DNA of 64,000 nt from contig NZ_CP039740.1 in assembly GCF_005153485.1 (NCBI RefSeq), positions 1,119,001 to 1,183,000 of the forward strand, in the 5' to 3' direction. The stretch's first letter is position 1. Every line of letters starts with the position of its first letter. Positions 29,428-38,144 of the stretch are shown in pieces. This stretch comes from Pseudolabrys sp. FHR47. Lineage in GTDB: Bacteria; Pseudomonadota; Alphaproteobacteria; Rhizobiales; Xanthobacteraceae. Position numbers and translations under genes: made by a program. The notes beneath the pieces were generated by a model. The model was not told where the DNA came from, did not search any database, and was given only the letters and a program-made list of their open reading frames with translations.

Positions 29428-30394
29428 GCCGCCCGGCGCGGCCAAATTCGCCTCGCGGTTCGACCGCTTTCAGGTCGGCCTGCTGGTCGTCGCCGCACTG
29501 CTGACATGCGGCGCGCTGGCCTATGGCGGCTTCCTGCTGACCGTGATGCAGCTCGCGATGATCTACGCGATCTTCTGTATCGGCTTGAACTTCTTCATGG
29601 GCTACACGGGCCAGGCCTCGTTCGGCCAGAACGCCTTTGCCTGCATCGGCGGTTACGGCAGCGCCATTTTGTGCGTTCAGTACGGATTGGATCCGCTGCT
29701 GGCCCTGATTGTATCCATGGTGATTGCCGGCCTGTTCGCCCTTGTTATCGGCTATCCGACCTTGCGCCTGCGCGGTCACTATCTCGCCATGGCAACGTTC
29801 TCCCTCGGCCTCATCACCTACGACATTTCGATCCACTGGACGAGCGTCACGCAAGGCTACATGGGCTATGCCGGCATTCCGCCGCTGGGCATCGGCAATT
29901 TCACCATCGAGAGCGAGCACTGGAAGCTGGTGGCGCTCGCCGTGCTGGTTGCCTTCGGCTTCTGGCTGTCGCTGCGCATGCGCGATTCCCGCTTCGGCCG
30001 CGGTCTTCGTGCCATATCGGGCAGCGAGAACGGCGCCGCCGCGCTCGGCGTGCGCGTGTCGCGCTATAAACTGATCGCCTTCGTCATCGCCGCGCTCTAT
30101 GCCTCGGCCGCCGGTTCGCTGTTCGCGCACACGATCGGCTTCATCAGCCCCGAAGTGTTCGGCCCGCAGATGGCCGTCATGACCTTCACGATGCTCTTCG
30201 TCGGCGGCGTCGGGACCATCGTCGGCCCGATCATCGGCGCGGTCGTCACGTCGCTGTTGCAGGAAGTCGTCCGCGGCAGCGGCCATTTCCAGGACATCGC
30301 CTATGCCGTGGTGCTGCTGGTCACGCTGATCTACGCCCCCAAGGGGCTATCGGCGCTCGGCGCCCTGTTCCGCCGCAAGAAAGAGGAGGCCTGA
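29399..30394 (+). CDS. ABC transporter permease, LivM type
   Basis: 331 aa with about nine or ten membrane helices. Typical segments: FFMGYTGQASFGQNAF, YPTLRLRGHYLAMATFSLG, GRGLRAISGSENGAAALGV (ATPase contact) and FGPQMAVMTFTMLFVGGVGT. The ATG at 29399 lies 29 nt inside livF, giving an overlap and likely coupled translation; the earlier in-frame region is a shadow of livF. Confidence 0.92.
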   Translation: MTSPAITSAKPPGAAKFASRFDRFQVGLLVVAALLTCGALAYGGFLLTVMQLAMIYAIFCIGLNFFMGYTGQASFGQNAFACIGGYGSAILCVQYGLDPLLALIVSMVIAGLFALVIGYPTLRLRGHYLAMATFSLGLITYDISIHWTSVTQGYMGYAGIPPLGIGNFTIESEHWKLVALAVLVAFGFWLSLRMRDSRFGRGLRAISGSENGAAALGVRVSRYKLIAFVIAALYASAAGSLFAHTIGFISPEVFGPQMAVMTFTMLFVGGVGTIVGPIIGAVVTSLLQEVVRGSGHFQDIAYAVVLLVTLIYAPKGLSALGALFRRKKEEA

Positions 30395-30396
30395 GC

Positions 30397-31170
30397 ATGT
30401 CACTCCTCAGGGTCAAGGGCCTCACCAAACGGTTCGGCGGTCTGGCTGCCAACAACGACATCAGTCTCGAAGTGCCGCAAGGCAGCTTGTTCGCGGTCAT
30501 CGGTCCGAACGGCGCGGGCAAGACCACGTTCTTCAACATGATCTCCGGATTCCTGAGTTCGACGGCAGGCAGCATCGAATTCGACGGCCGCGACGTCACC
30601 AGGGTGCCGCAATACGATATTGCGGCGATGGGCCTCGTGCGCACCTTCCAGCTCGTGCAACTGTTCAAGGGCATGTCGGTGGCCGAGAATGTCGAAGTCG
30701 GCTGCCATCTGGCGACAAAAGGCGGCGTTGCCGCCTCGCTGTTCCGGCCCTCGTGGTTCCGCAAGCAGGAGCTCGAGGTGCGCGAGCGCGCCCATGAGTT
30801 GCTCGAATTCGTCGGCCTGTCGGCGCAGGCCGAACTCGATTCCGAACTCTTGCCTTACGGCCAGCAGCGTCTACTCGAGGTCGCACGGGCGCTGGCCGCC
30901 AAGCCGAAGATGCTGCTGCTCGACGAGCCGGCCGCCGGTCTCAATACGCAGGAGACCGAGGGCCTCGCGCACATCATCCAGAAGATCAATGCGCAGGGCA
31001 CGACCGTGCTACTGATCGAGCACGACGTCGCGCTGGTCACCCGCATCGCGCATCGCATCGCCGTGCTCGATTTCGGCAAGAAGATCGCCGAAGGCACGCC
31101 CGACGAAATCAAGGCCCACCCGGACGTCATCGCCGCCTATCTGGGCGTGGAAGAGGTTGAAAATGCCTAG
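30397..31170 (+). CDS. ABC transporter ATP-binding protein, LivG type
   Basis: 257 aa. Walker A GPNGAGKT, LivG-type long insertion (LVRTFQLVQLFKGMSVAENVEVG), signature variant LPYGQQRLLEVARAL, Walker B MLLLDEPAAGLN, switch EHDV, and the C-terminal VIAAYLG(VEEVE) tail. Starts 2 nt after livM, and overlaps the start of livH. Confidence 0.94.
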   Translation: MSLLRVKGLTKRFGGLAANNDISLEVPQGSLFAVIGPNGAGKTTFFNMISGFLSSTAGSIEFDGRDVTRVPQYDIAAMGLVRTFQLVQLFKGMSVAENVEVGCHLATKGGVAASLFRPSWFRKQELEVRERAHELLEFVGLSAQAELDSELLPYGQQRLLEVARALAAKPKMLLLDEPAAGLNTQETEGLAHIIQKINAQGTTVLLIEHDVALVTRIAHRIAVLDFGKKIAEGTPDEIKAHPDVIAAYLGVEEVENA

Positions 31171-32050
31171 CGCCGTCGAACTGATCCAGAGCCTTGTCAA
31201 CGGCATCGGCGTCGGCCTCATCTATGGCCTGATCGCGATCGGCTTCTCCGTCATCTACAACGCCAGCGGCATCGTGAATTTCGCGCAGGGCGTGTTCGTC
31301 ATGCTCGGCGGCATGTTCGCGCACACGCTGCTGGTGCGCTATGGCCTGCCGATCTGGCTATCGGCCATCATCGCCACCTTCCTGGTCGCGGCGGCCGGCG
31401 TGCTGGTGCAGATCTTCGTCATCAATCCGATGTGGCGCCGCAACGCGCCGCTATTCGCCATCATCTTGGCGACGCTCGCGGTGCAATTGCTGATCGAGCA
31501 AATCATCATCCTGACGCTCGGCGACCAGCCGCGCACCTACCCGGAATTCACGCCCGGCGGTCCGCTCAAGGTCGGCGCCATCGCCATCCCCTATCAATTG
31601 TTCTGGGTGCTCGGCGTCGGCGCTTTGCTGGTGTACGCGCTGACGCAATTCTTCAACCGCACCCGCATGGGCCGGGCGTTGCGCGCCTGCGCCCAGAACC
31701 GCGAGGCGGCGGCGCTGCTCGGCATCCCGGTCGAGCGGATGCTCATCGTCGCTTTCGCCCTGAGTGCCGGGCTCGGCGCCATCGCCGGCATCCTGATCAC
31801 GCCGACGCAATACACCGCCTATCTCGTCGGCACGCCCTACGGCATCAACGGCTTCATCGCCGCCATCATCGGTGGCTTCGGCAGCCCGGTCGCCGGCCTT
31901 GTCGGCGGCATCCTGCTCGGCGTGATCCAGTCGGAAGCCATCGTCTTCTTCGGCGCCGGCTTCCGCAACATCATCTCGCTGTCGGTGCTGCTGATCGTGT
32001 TGATGTACTTCCCCAAGGGTCTGTTCGGCGGCCTTGAAAAAAAGGCCTAG
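31163..32050 (+). CDS. ABC transporter permease, LivH type
   Basis: 295 aa with about eight helices. Segments IYGLIAIGFSVIYNASGIVNFAQG, GRALRACAQNREAAALLGI and YGINGFIAAIIGGFGSPVAGLVGG are typical of LivH. The ATG at 31163 overlaps the livG stop; a TTG at 31157 is a weaker alternative. It completes the receptor-FMGH set, so this island encodes a full high-affinity importer. Confidence 0.93.
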   Translation: MPSAVELIQSLVNGIGVGLIYGLIAIGFSVIYNASGIVNFAQGVFVMLGGMFAHTLLVRYGLPIWLSAIIATFLVAAAGVLVQIFVINPMWRRNAPLFAIILATLAVQLLIEQIIILTLGDQPRTYPEFTPGGPLKVGAIAIPYQLFWVLGVGALLVYALTQFFNRTRMGRALRACAQNREAAALLGIPVERMLIVAFALSAGLGAIAGILITPTQYTAYLVGTPYGINGFIAAIIGGFGSPVAGLVGGILLGVIQSEAIVFFGAGFRNIISLSVLLIVLMYFPKGLFGGLEKKA

Positions 32051-32060
32051 AGATCGACGC

Positions 32061-32732
32061 ATGAATGTTCTGCTGGTCTACGCCCATCCCGAGTCGACCT
32101 CGTTCACGGCCGCGCTCAAGGATACGGCCCGCGACACGTTGACCGCGGCTGGCCACCACGTCGAGGTTTCCGATCTCTACGCCGAGAACTTCAATCCCGT
32201 GGCCGGCCGGCACGACTTTACGACCGTGCATGACGCCAAGCGGTTTCACTACCAGAACGAACAGATGCATGCGCACACCCATAAGGGCTTCGCGCCCGAT
32301 CTCGCGCGCGAGCAGCAGCGTGTGCTCAAGGCCGACATGATCGTCTGGCTGTTCCCCATCTGGTGGGGCGGCGTGCCGGCGATCATGAAAGGCTGGTTCG
32401 AGCGCGTCATGGCCTTCGGCTTCGCTTATGCCGATGGCAAGCGCTTCGACAGTGGCTTCTTCCGGCACAAGATCGGCATGCTGTGCCTGACGACGGGCGG
32501 CACGGTGGAACGTTTCTCGGCCGGTAATGTCTATGGCCCGGTCGACCAGGTGCTCTATCCGACGCAGCATCTGATGGTCGAGTATATGGGCATGAAGTCG
32601 TATCCGCCCTTTGTCGCCTATGCCGCGCCGCGCATCGACGAGGCTGGCCGCAAGGCTTATCTGGAGCAATGGAGCGAGCGGCTGCTTGAGATCGTTAGCG
32701 AGAATGCCGACCGCGAACCGGTCAGCGCCTAA
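32061..32732 (+). CDS. NAD(P)H-dependent flavodoxin-fold oxidoreductase (NQO1/KefF type)
   Basis: 223 aa. Flavodoxin_2 fold: MNVLLVYAHPESTSFTAAL binds FMN/FAD phosphate, and FPIWWGGVPAIMKGWFERV is the conserved quinone-reductase segment. Likely a two-electron quinone or azo/nitro reductase in the cytoplasm. It starts 10 nt after the livH stop, hence is co-transcribed with the transporter and may act on its substrate or a quinone by-product. Confidence 0.85.
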   Translation: MNVLLVYAHPESTSFTAALKDTARDTLTAAGHHVEVSDLYAENFNPVAGRHDFTTVHDAKRFHYQNEQMHAHTHKGFAPDLAREQQRVLKADMIVWLFPIWWGGVPAIMKGWFERVMAFGFAYADGKRFDSGFFRHKIGMLCLTTGGTVERFSAGNVYGPVDQVLYPTQHLMVEYMGMKSYPPFVAYAAPRIDEAGRKAYLEQWSERLLEIVSENADREPVSA

Positions 32733-32749
32733 CCACTGAAAGCACGCCC

Positions 32750-33514
32750 ATGAGCGAGCAGAAAAACGCCTACGCGCTGGGCGGCAAAGCGGTGATCGTC
32801 ACCGGCGGATCGCGCGGCATCGGCGCACAAGTGGCGCGCCGCTTCGGCGCCGCCGGCTGCAAGGTCGCCGTGTTTTATCGCAGCGGTGCCGAGGCCGCGG
32901 ACAAGGTGGTCCGTGACATCGATGCCGCGGGCGGGCAGGGCATGGCTGTGGCCGCCGATATCGCCGATCCTGACGCGGTCAAGGCCGTGGTCGACGGCGT
33001 GGCGGCAAAGTTTGGCGGCATTGACGTCGTCGTGAACTGTGCCGGCATCGCCGAATATCGGCCGTTCGAGAAAACCGATGCCGCAATGTTCCATGCGACC
33101 TTCGATACCAATGTGCTTGGCACCATCGCGGTGATCCAGGCGGCGCTGCCGCACCTGCCGTCACCTGGCGGCCGTATCGTCAATTTTTCGTCGGCCTTGG
33201 CGACGCGGCCGATTCCGACCACGGCGATCTATTCGGCCTCGAAAGGCGCGATCAACTCGCTGTCGCATGCGCTTGCCAAGGAACTCGGCCCGCGCGGCAT
33301 CACCGTCAACACCATCGCGCCAGGCGTTATCGAAACCGAGATGACCGCCAAGATTCTCGAGGAGCGTGGCGCCGCCATCAAGGCGATGACGCCGCTCGGC
33401 CGCATCGGCCAGCCTGACGACATTGCCGGCGTCGCGCTGTTTCTGGCTTCGCCCGATGCCGGCTGGATCACCGGCCGGACTTTCATTGTCGATGGCGGCG
33501 TCAGTTCGCTCTAG
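32750..33514 (+). CDS. SDR-family oxidoreductase
   Basis: 254 aa classical short-chain dehydrogenase. Cofactor motif GGSRGIG, NCAG, catalytic serine region NFSSALA, YSASKG with catalytic Tyr and Lys, and C-terminal ITGRTFIVDGG. FabG-like overall. Last gene of the rightward operon; its TAG stop shares the palindrome CTAG (33511-33514) with the stop of the convergent TRAP permease. Confidence 0.9.
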   Translation: MSEQKNAYALGGKAVIVTGGSRGIGAQVARRFGAAGCKVAVFYRSGAEAADKVVRDIDAAGGQGMAVAADIADPDAVKAVVDGVAAKFGGIDVVVNCAGIAEYRPFEKTDAAMFHATFDTNVLGTIAVIQAALPHLPSPGGRIVNFSSALATRPIPTTAIYSASKGAINSLSHALAKELGPRGITVNTIAPGVIETEMTAKILEERGAAIKAMTPLGRIGQPDDIAGVALFLASPDAGWITGRTFIVDGGVSSL

Positions 33515-35361
33515 CGTCCGAGCAGCAGTGCCAACAGCGATTCTCCGGCCAGAAGCGCCAGCCCCAAAGCGGTCAGCGCGAGGCGGGTGACGGCGCCGAT
33601 CGGCTTCGAAACAAAGCCTTCCTGGGCGAAAACCAGCGCGACGACACCGGCGGTCGCCGTGACGATGGAGAATGCAATGTTCGCCGGCGCGCCGATCATG
33701 AGCACGCCGGTGTTATAGATGAAGATGTAAGGGATGATGAAGGCCACGATCGCCAGCCGGCAGCATTGCACGGCGATGACCATCGGATTGGCATTGGCGA
33801 TGGTACCCGCGGCGAAGGCGGCGACCGCGACCGGCGGCGTAATCGCCGACATCGAGGCGAAATAGACGATGAACAGGTGCGCAGGCAGCAGCGGAATGTC
33901 GAGCGCGAGCAAAGCCGGTGCCGCTAGCACCGAGGCGAGCGCATAGACAGCCGGGGTCGGCATGCCCATGCCGAGCACGATGACGATGATCGTGGCGATG
34001 ATCAGGGTCAGCAGGGCGTTGCCCTGGGCGAGAACGAACAGGGCCGTCGAGATCTTGCCGGTGAGATCGGTCATGGCCAGTGTGCCGACGACCAGGCCGG
34101 CGACGGCGCAGGCGACGCCGATGCCGGTCATGCGCCGCGTCGTATCGTCGAATGCGTCGATGAGCGCCTTGCCGACGGCGACTGGCCGTTTGAGGCGGAC
34201 AAAAAGGATGGGCACGAGCGTGGCAAGTGCCAGCGCCGCCGAGAAAGCCGGGCGGTCGATCGTCATCACGTACCAGATCAGGATGAAAATCGGGATCAGG
34301 TAGTACCAGCTATGCCGCAGAACGGTGACGATGTTTTTCGTGCTGCTGGTGGCCGACGGCGCGAGATTGTCCGCGCGGGCGCGCAGATGCACCGCGAGGA
34401 ACACAGAGAGATAATAGAGCAGCGCCGGCACGATGGCCGAGATGATGATCGTGCTGTAGGGAATGCCGGTGAAATCCGACATCAGGAACGCTGCGGTGCC
34501 CATCACCGGCGGCAGCAGCGCGCCGCCGGTCGAGGCGGTGGCTTCGACCGCCGCGGCGTAGGTCGGCGTCAGCCCGGTGCGGATCATCAGCGGGATGGTG
34601 AACGACCCGGTGGTCACGACGTCGGAGGTTGGCGAGCCTGAAATCGAGCCGTAGAGGCCTGATGACACCACGGCAACCTTGGCCGGTCCGCCGACCTGTT
34701 TGCCAACGAGACCGTTGGCCACGTCGAAGAAGAAGTCGCCGCCGCCTGCGGCATCGAGCACAGTGCCGAAAGCGACGAAGGCGAAGACCAGAAGCGCGGC
34801 GACGCTGAGTGCCGGCCCGAACAGTCCATTGGTCGTGAACACGATCTGGTAGAGCATGTCCTCGAGGCTGAGCTCGCGGTGCCAGAACGGACCAGTCAGC
34901 AAATGACCGAACACGCCATAAAGCAGGAATATGAGGACAACCGCGACCAGCGTCATGCCGATACAGCGGCGCGTCGCTTCAAGCACTAGGAGAATGAGGG
35001 CGACACCGGCGATCTGGTCGGCGAGGTTCAGCCCATCGATCATCGGCAGCCGCATTTCATAGATAGGCTGCATCAGCGTGAAATACGCTGGTATCGCGAT
35101 CGAAACGATCGCCGCCGTCCACGAGAAAAGAGAGCGTCCGGTCGGCCGGTCGGGATTGCCGGTGGTGGTCAGGAAGGCGACGGCAAGAATGGCGCCGATG
35201 AACCAGTTCAGGGCGTACTGGCTCTGCACATAAATGCCGAAAGCCAGCATGAGGAAGAACGCCGTTGTCGCGACCGCAATGATCGACACGACGGTGTTTT
35301 CGAGCTTCCCGAGCTGACGCGCGCGTCCTGGCGCCAGAGTTCGCACGACTTTCGCGAACAC
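33511..35361 (-). CDS. TAXI-type TRAP transporter fused permease (4TM-12TM)
   Basis: 616 aa. Fused small and large TRAP membrane subunits, very hydrophobic along its length. DctM-like segments SGSPTSDVVTTGSFTIPLMIRTG, GMGMPTPAVYALASVLAAPAL and SAITPPVAVAAFAAGTIANANP are conserved ion- and substrate-site regions. GTG start with AGGGA/AGGA upstream. Works with the TAXI receptor encoded 91 bp upstream. Imports organic acids with sodium or proton symport. Its stop overlaps that of the SDR gene. Confidence 0.92.
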   Translation of the reverse strand: MFAKVVRTLAPGRARQLGKLENTVVSIIAVATTAFFLMLAFGIYVQSQYALNWFIGAILAVAFLTTTGNPDRPTGRSLFSWTAAIVSIAIPAYFTLMQPIYEMRLPMIDGLNLADQIAGVALILLVLEATRRCIGMTLVAVVLIFLLYGVFGHLLTGPFWHRELSLEDMLYQIVFTTNGLFGPALSVAALLVFAFVAFGTVLDAAGGGDFFFDVANGLVGKQVGGPAKVAVVSSGLYGSISGSPTSDVVTTGSFTIPLMIRTGLTPTYAAAVEATASTGGALLPPVMGTAAFLMSDFTGIPYSTIIISAIVPALLYYLSVFLAVHLRARADNLAPSATSSTKNIVTVLRHSWYYLIPIFILIWYVMTIDRPAFSAALALATLVPILFVRLKRPVAVGKALIDAFDDTTRRMTGIGVACAVAGLVVGTLAMTDLTGKISTALFVLAQGNALLTLIIATIIVIVLGMGMPTPAVYALASVLAAPALLALDIPLLPAHLFIVYFASMSAITPPVAVAAFAAGTIANANPMVIAVQCCRLAIVAFIIPYIFIYNTGVLMIGAPANIAFSIVTATAGVVALVFAQEGFVSKPIGAVTRLALTALGLALLAGESLLALLLGR

Positions 35362-35452
35362 GTTCCTATCCCTCTGGCGTCGGCCGTTTGGACGTAAAGT
35401 CTGGGGAGACGGCGACCGTGGCGGCCGTCGTCTCCTGGCGTGTCGGAAAGTC

Positions 35453-36433
35453 TTAGAGCAGCCCGGCGTCCTTGTAGGCCTTCATCGCGCCGGGTGCGAG
35501 ACCGATCGGGCCGACGTCGGTCAGGCCCTTCTTGCCCATGCGCGCGAACGACGGATAGGCCTTGGTCAGATAGTCGAAGTGATTGATCAGGCCCTTGGTG
35601 ATCGTTTCCGCGTCGGCGTCCGACATCTTGTCGGAAGCATAGAGGGCGACGAAGCCGGTCACGGTCTTTACGTCAGCGGCTTCGAACGAATAGGTCTTGG
35701 CCGGAATGGTCACGCTCTTGGTGCCGGCTTCGGCATTGATCTTGGCGATGGCCGCATCCGGGATCGCCAGCATCTTCAGCGGCATGTCGTTGGCAAGCCG
35801 GTTGAGCTGCGACGAGGGGAAGGCGAGCATGTTGAGGACAATGTCGACCTGACCGGCCTTGAGCATGTCGAGGCCGTCATTATAGGCGACGTATTCGACA
35901 CGGCCGCCCCAAGCGGCGACATCCTTCATCGAGATGCCGGCAGCTTCGAAAACCTGTTCGCCGGCGATCGCCATCATCGTGCCGCGCTTGTTGAGCGCGA
36001 TGCGGACCGGCTTCTTCTCTTTGGCGATCTGGTCGAGCCCGGTGAACGGAGCATCCTTGCGTGCGACGATCTGGATGGTGGCGGCCGGATCGAGCAGGGC
36101 GATGGCACGGAGGCTGGTAATCTTCGATTTGAACGGCGCCTCGCCTTTCGTGGCCCGCAGCGCCATTTGCGCATGGGCGATGCCGAGTTGGGCCTTGCCT
36201 TCGGTCACGAGGATGAGGTTCGCGGCATCGACGCCGGGTTCATAAGTGAACGAGGAGCCGGGCACCTGCTGCTGGATGGTCTGGCCGATGGCGGCGCCCA
36301 TGGCGCTCCAGGCGCCGCCGACCGAACCGCCGGACAGGGTGATCTTCAGCGGATCGGCGACGGCCGTGCCGGCTGCGAGGGCCGCGCTCAGGCCGAGGGC
36401 GGCGAAAAGAGATCGCTTCAGGTGACGTTGCAT
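35453..36433 (-). CDS. TAXI-family TRAP solute-binding protein
   Basis: 326 aa, signal peptide about 1-25 (cleavage after AVA). TAXI signature region KITLSGGSVGGAWSAMGAAIGQTIQQQVPGSSFTYEPG then GKAQLGIAHAQMALRA. These receptors bind 2-oxoglutarate, glutamate or other carboxylates. The ATG at 36433 begins a clear signal peptide; an extended open frame upstream to 36598 is not coding. It is first in the leftward TRAP operon. Confidence 0.92.
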   Translation of the reverse strand: MQRHLKRSLFAALGLSAALAAGTAVADPLKITLSGGSVGGAWSAMGAAIGQTIQQQVPGSSFTYEPGVDAANLILVTEGKAQLGIAHAQMALRATKGEAPFKSKITSLRAIALLDPAATIQIVARKDAPFTGLDQIAKEKKPVRIALNKRGTMMAIAGEQVFEAAGISMKDVAAWGGRVEYVAYNDGLDMLKAGQVDIVLNMLAFPSSQLNRLANDMPLKMLAIPDAAIAKINAEAGTKSVTIPAKTYSFEAADVKTVTGFVALYASDKMSDADAETITKGLINHFDYLTKAYPSFARMGKKGLTDVGPIGLAPGAMKAYKDAGLL

Positions 36434-36748
36434 CGAAATCCTCCAATCTCGTTTACAGGTTATCCCGTTGAATTCGGTCATACGAGCAGAGTGTCGGTGT
36501 GGCTTTGGCTGGCGCCTCCCCATGCGCCCCGGGTAAAACGGCCCGGCCCTTAATTCATTTGCACGCATATAATCAGTTCCTAATGGCGACCCTGTCAATC
36601 GTTATGCGCGCTCATATTCGTGGCATGTTTGCCTGCGAATTGATCGGGCTTGGCGGTGATTGACAACGCAGGGCGGCGAGATACTGTTTGTGTACAAACA
36701 AACTGCCGGACAGGGCCGTTATATCGGCCGGATGCGGGAGACAGACTG
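36434..36748. promoter_or_regulatory. divergent region TRAP/nadC with a symmetrical GTTTGT-ACAAAC site
   Basis: 315 bp without a gene. Contains a perfect inverted repeat GTTTGT (36686-36691), 2 nt, ACAAAC (36694-36699), about 50 bp before the nadC start. The core TTGT-N2-ACAA resembles operators of GntR/FCD regulators, though no such regulator is encoded in the window. No other feature is clear. Confidence 0.4.
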
Positions 36749-37582
36749 ATGCTTGATCGTTACATGACCGGCCGCCTGTTCGATCTGTGGTTTGCCGAGG
36801 ACATTGGCTCCTGCGATCTGACGGCCCAGTCGATGATCGATGCCGACGCCAAGGCCAAATTCCGCATGAATGCCCGCGAACCGCAGACCGTGGCCGGTCT
36901 CGAGGTCGGCGCCGCCGTGTTTCGCCATTACGATCCGACGATTGAGGTGACTCTCACCGCCGAGGATGGCGACAAGGCGGTGAAGGGCACCAGCCTCATG
37001 GTTGTATCCGGTCCGGCCCGCAGCCTACTCACCGCCGAGCGCACCGCGCTCAATATCGTGCAGCACATGTCAGGCATCGCCACCGAAACTGCGCGATTTG
37101 TCGCGGCCATTGCCGGCACCAAGGCGAAGCTGATCGACACCCGCAAGACCACGCCCGGCCTGCGCATGCTGGAAAAGCACGCCGTGTTGTGCGGCGGCGG
37201 CGCCAATCATCGTCTCGGCCTCGATGGCGGCGTCATGATCAAGGACAATCACATCGCGGTGGCCGGCAGCATCAAGGCGGCGGTCGCGCGCGCCCGGGCG
37301 GCGATCCCGTCGCTGATCAAGATCGAGGTCGAATGCGATCGCCTCGACCAGGTGCAGGAATGCATCGACGCCGGCGCCGACGTCATCATGTTGGACAACA
37401 TGTCGCTCGACGACATGCGCGCCGCCGTCAAGCTCGTGAACGGACGCATTCCGCTGGAAGCGTCCGGCGGCGTGCGCTACGAAACGGTGCGCGGCATCGC
37501 CGAGACCGGTGTCGATTACATCTCCACCAGCCGCATCACCCAGGCGGCGCCCGCTGTCGATATCGGGCTGGACGAAGCATAA
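36749..37582 (+). CDS. nadC: nicotinate-nucleotide pyrophosphorylase (carboxylating), quinolinate phosphoribosyltransferase
   Basis: 277 aa. Converts quinolinate and PRPP to nicotinate mononucleotide in NAD synthesis. Hallmarks: AEDIGSCDLTAQ, ERTALNIVQHMSGIAT, IDTRKTTPGLRMLEKHAVLCGGGANHR, and MIKDNHI, LIKIEVEC, IMLDNMS, LEASGGV of the barrel. The ATG at 36749 begins the conserved protein; a longer open frame to 36650 covers the promoter region. nadA and nadB are not adjacent. It is followed 7 bp later by phnN, whose product makes PRPP, the co-substrate of NadC. Confidence 0.94.
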   Translation: MLDRYMTGRLFDLWFAEDIGSCDLTAQSMIDADAKAKFRMNAREPQTVAGLEVGAAVFRHYDPTIEVTLTAEDGDKAVKGTSLMVVSGPARSLLTAERTALNIVQHMSGIATETARFVAAIAGTKAKLIDTRKTTPGLRMLEKHAVLCGGGANHRLGLDGGVMIKDNHIAVAGSIKAAVARARAAIPSLIKIEVECDRLDQVQECIDAGADVIMLDNMSLDDMRAAVKLVNGRIPLEASGGVRYETVRGIAETGVDYISTSRITQAAPAVDIGLDEA

Positions 37583-37589
37583 CAGAGGC

Positions 37590-38144
37590 ATGGCCGCAGG
37601 GACGCTCTTTCTGGTCGTGGGTCCGAGCGGCGTCGGCAAGGACACGCTGCTCGACGGCGCGCGCGCCCGGCTCAAGGACGATGCGCGCTTTTTGTTTGCC
37701 CGGCGCGTCATTACGCGCGCGGCTGACGCCGGCGGCGAAGATCATGAAGCCGTCACATCGGAAGAATTCGCGCGGCGCAAGGTGGCGGGCGGATTCCTGC
37801 TGACATGGTCGGCGCACGGTCTCGACTATGGTTTGCCGATGGCGTTGTCGGAAGCGCTGGAGCAGGGCCGTAACGTAGTGGCGAACGGGTCGCGCGCGAC
37901 CATTGCCGAACTGGCGAAGCTGGTGCCGCATCTGACGGTGGTCGAGATCACCGCGCCGCCCGAAGCGGTGGCCGCGCGATTACGCGCGCGGGGGCGCGAG
38001 GATGAAGCGCAGGTGGCTGAACGCATATCGCGCACCGTGCCAGCCATGCCGGATGGCGTCGATGTCATTCGTATTGTCAACGATGTCGATGTCGCGACCG
38101 GCATCGGCAGACTGGTTGCCGCGCTGTCGGAGCCACGGTCGTGA
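37590..38144 (+). CDS. phnN: ribose 1,5-bisphosphate phosphokinase PhnN
   Basis: 184 aa guanylate-kinase-like P-loop kinase: GPSGVGKDT (11-19), [19 protein letters not shown], and [15 protein letters not shown], all typical of PhnN, which phosphorylates ribose 1,5-bisphosphate to PRPP. No other phn (C-P lyase) gene is nearby, so phosphonate use is unlikely here. The stop overlaps the next start (GTGA), tying it to the phosphorylase that could make its substrate. Confidence 0.88.
   Translation: MAAGTLFLVVGPSGVGKDTLLDGARARLKDDARFLFARRVITRAADAGGEDHEAVTSEEFARRKVAGGFLLTWSAHGLDYGLPMALSEALEQGRNVVANGSRATIAELAKLVPHLTVVEITAPPEAVAARLRARGREDEAQVAERISRTVPAMPDGVDVIRIVNDVDVATGIGRLVAALSEPRS

Noticed and set aside
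37590..38144. phnN as evidence of phosphonate use
   Set aside because: No C-P lyase or phosphonate transporter genes in the window; the neighbours point to nucleotide/PRPP metabolism.
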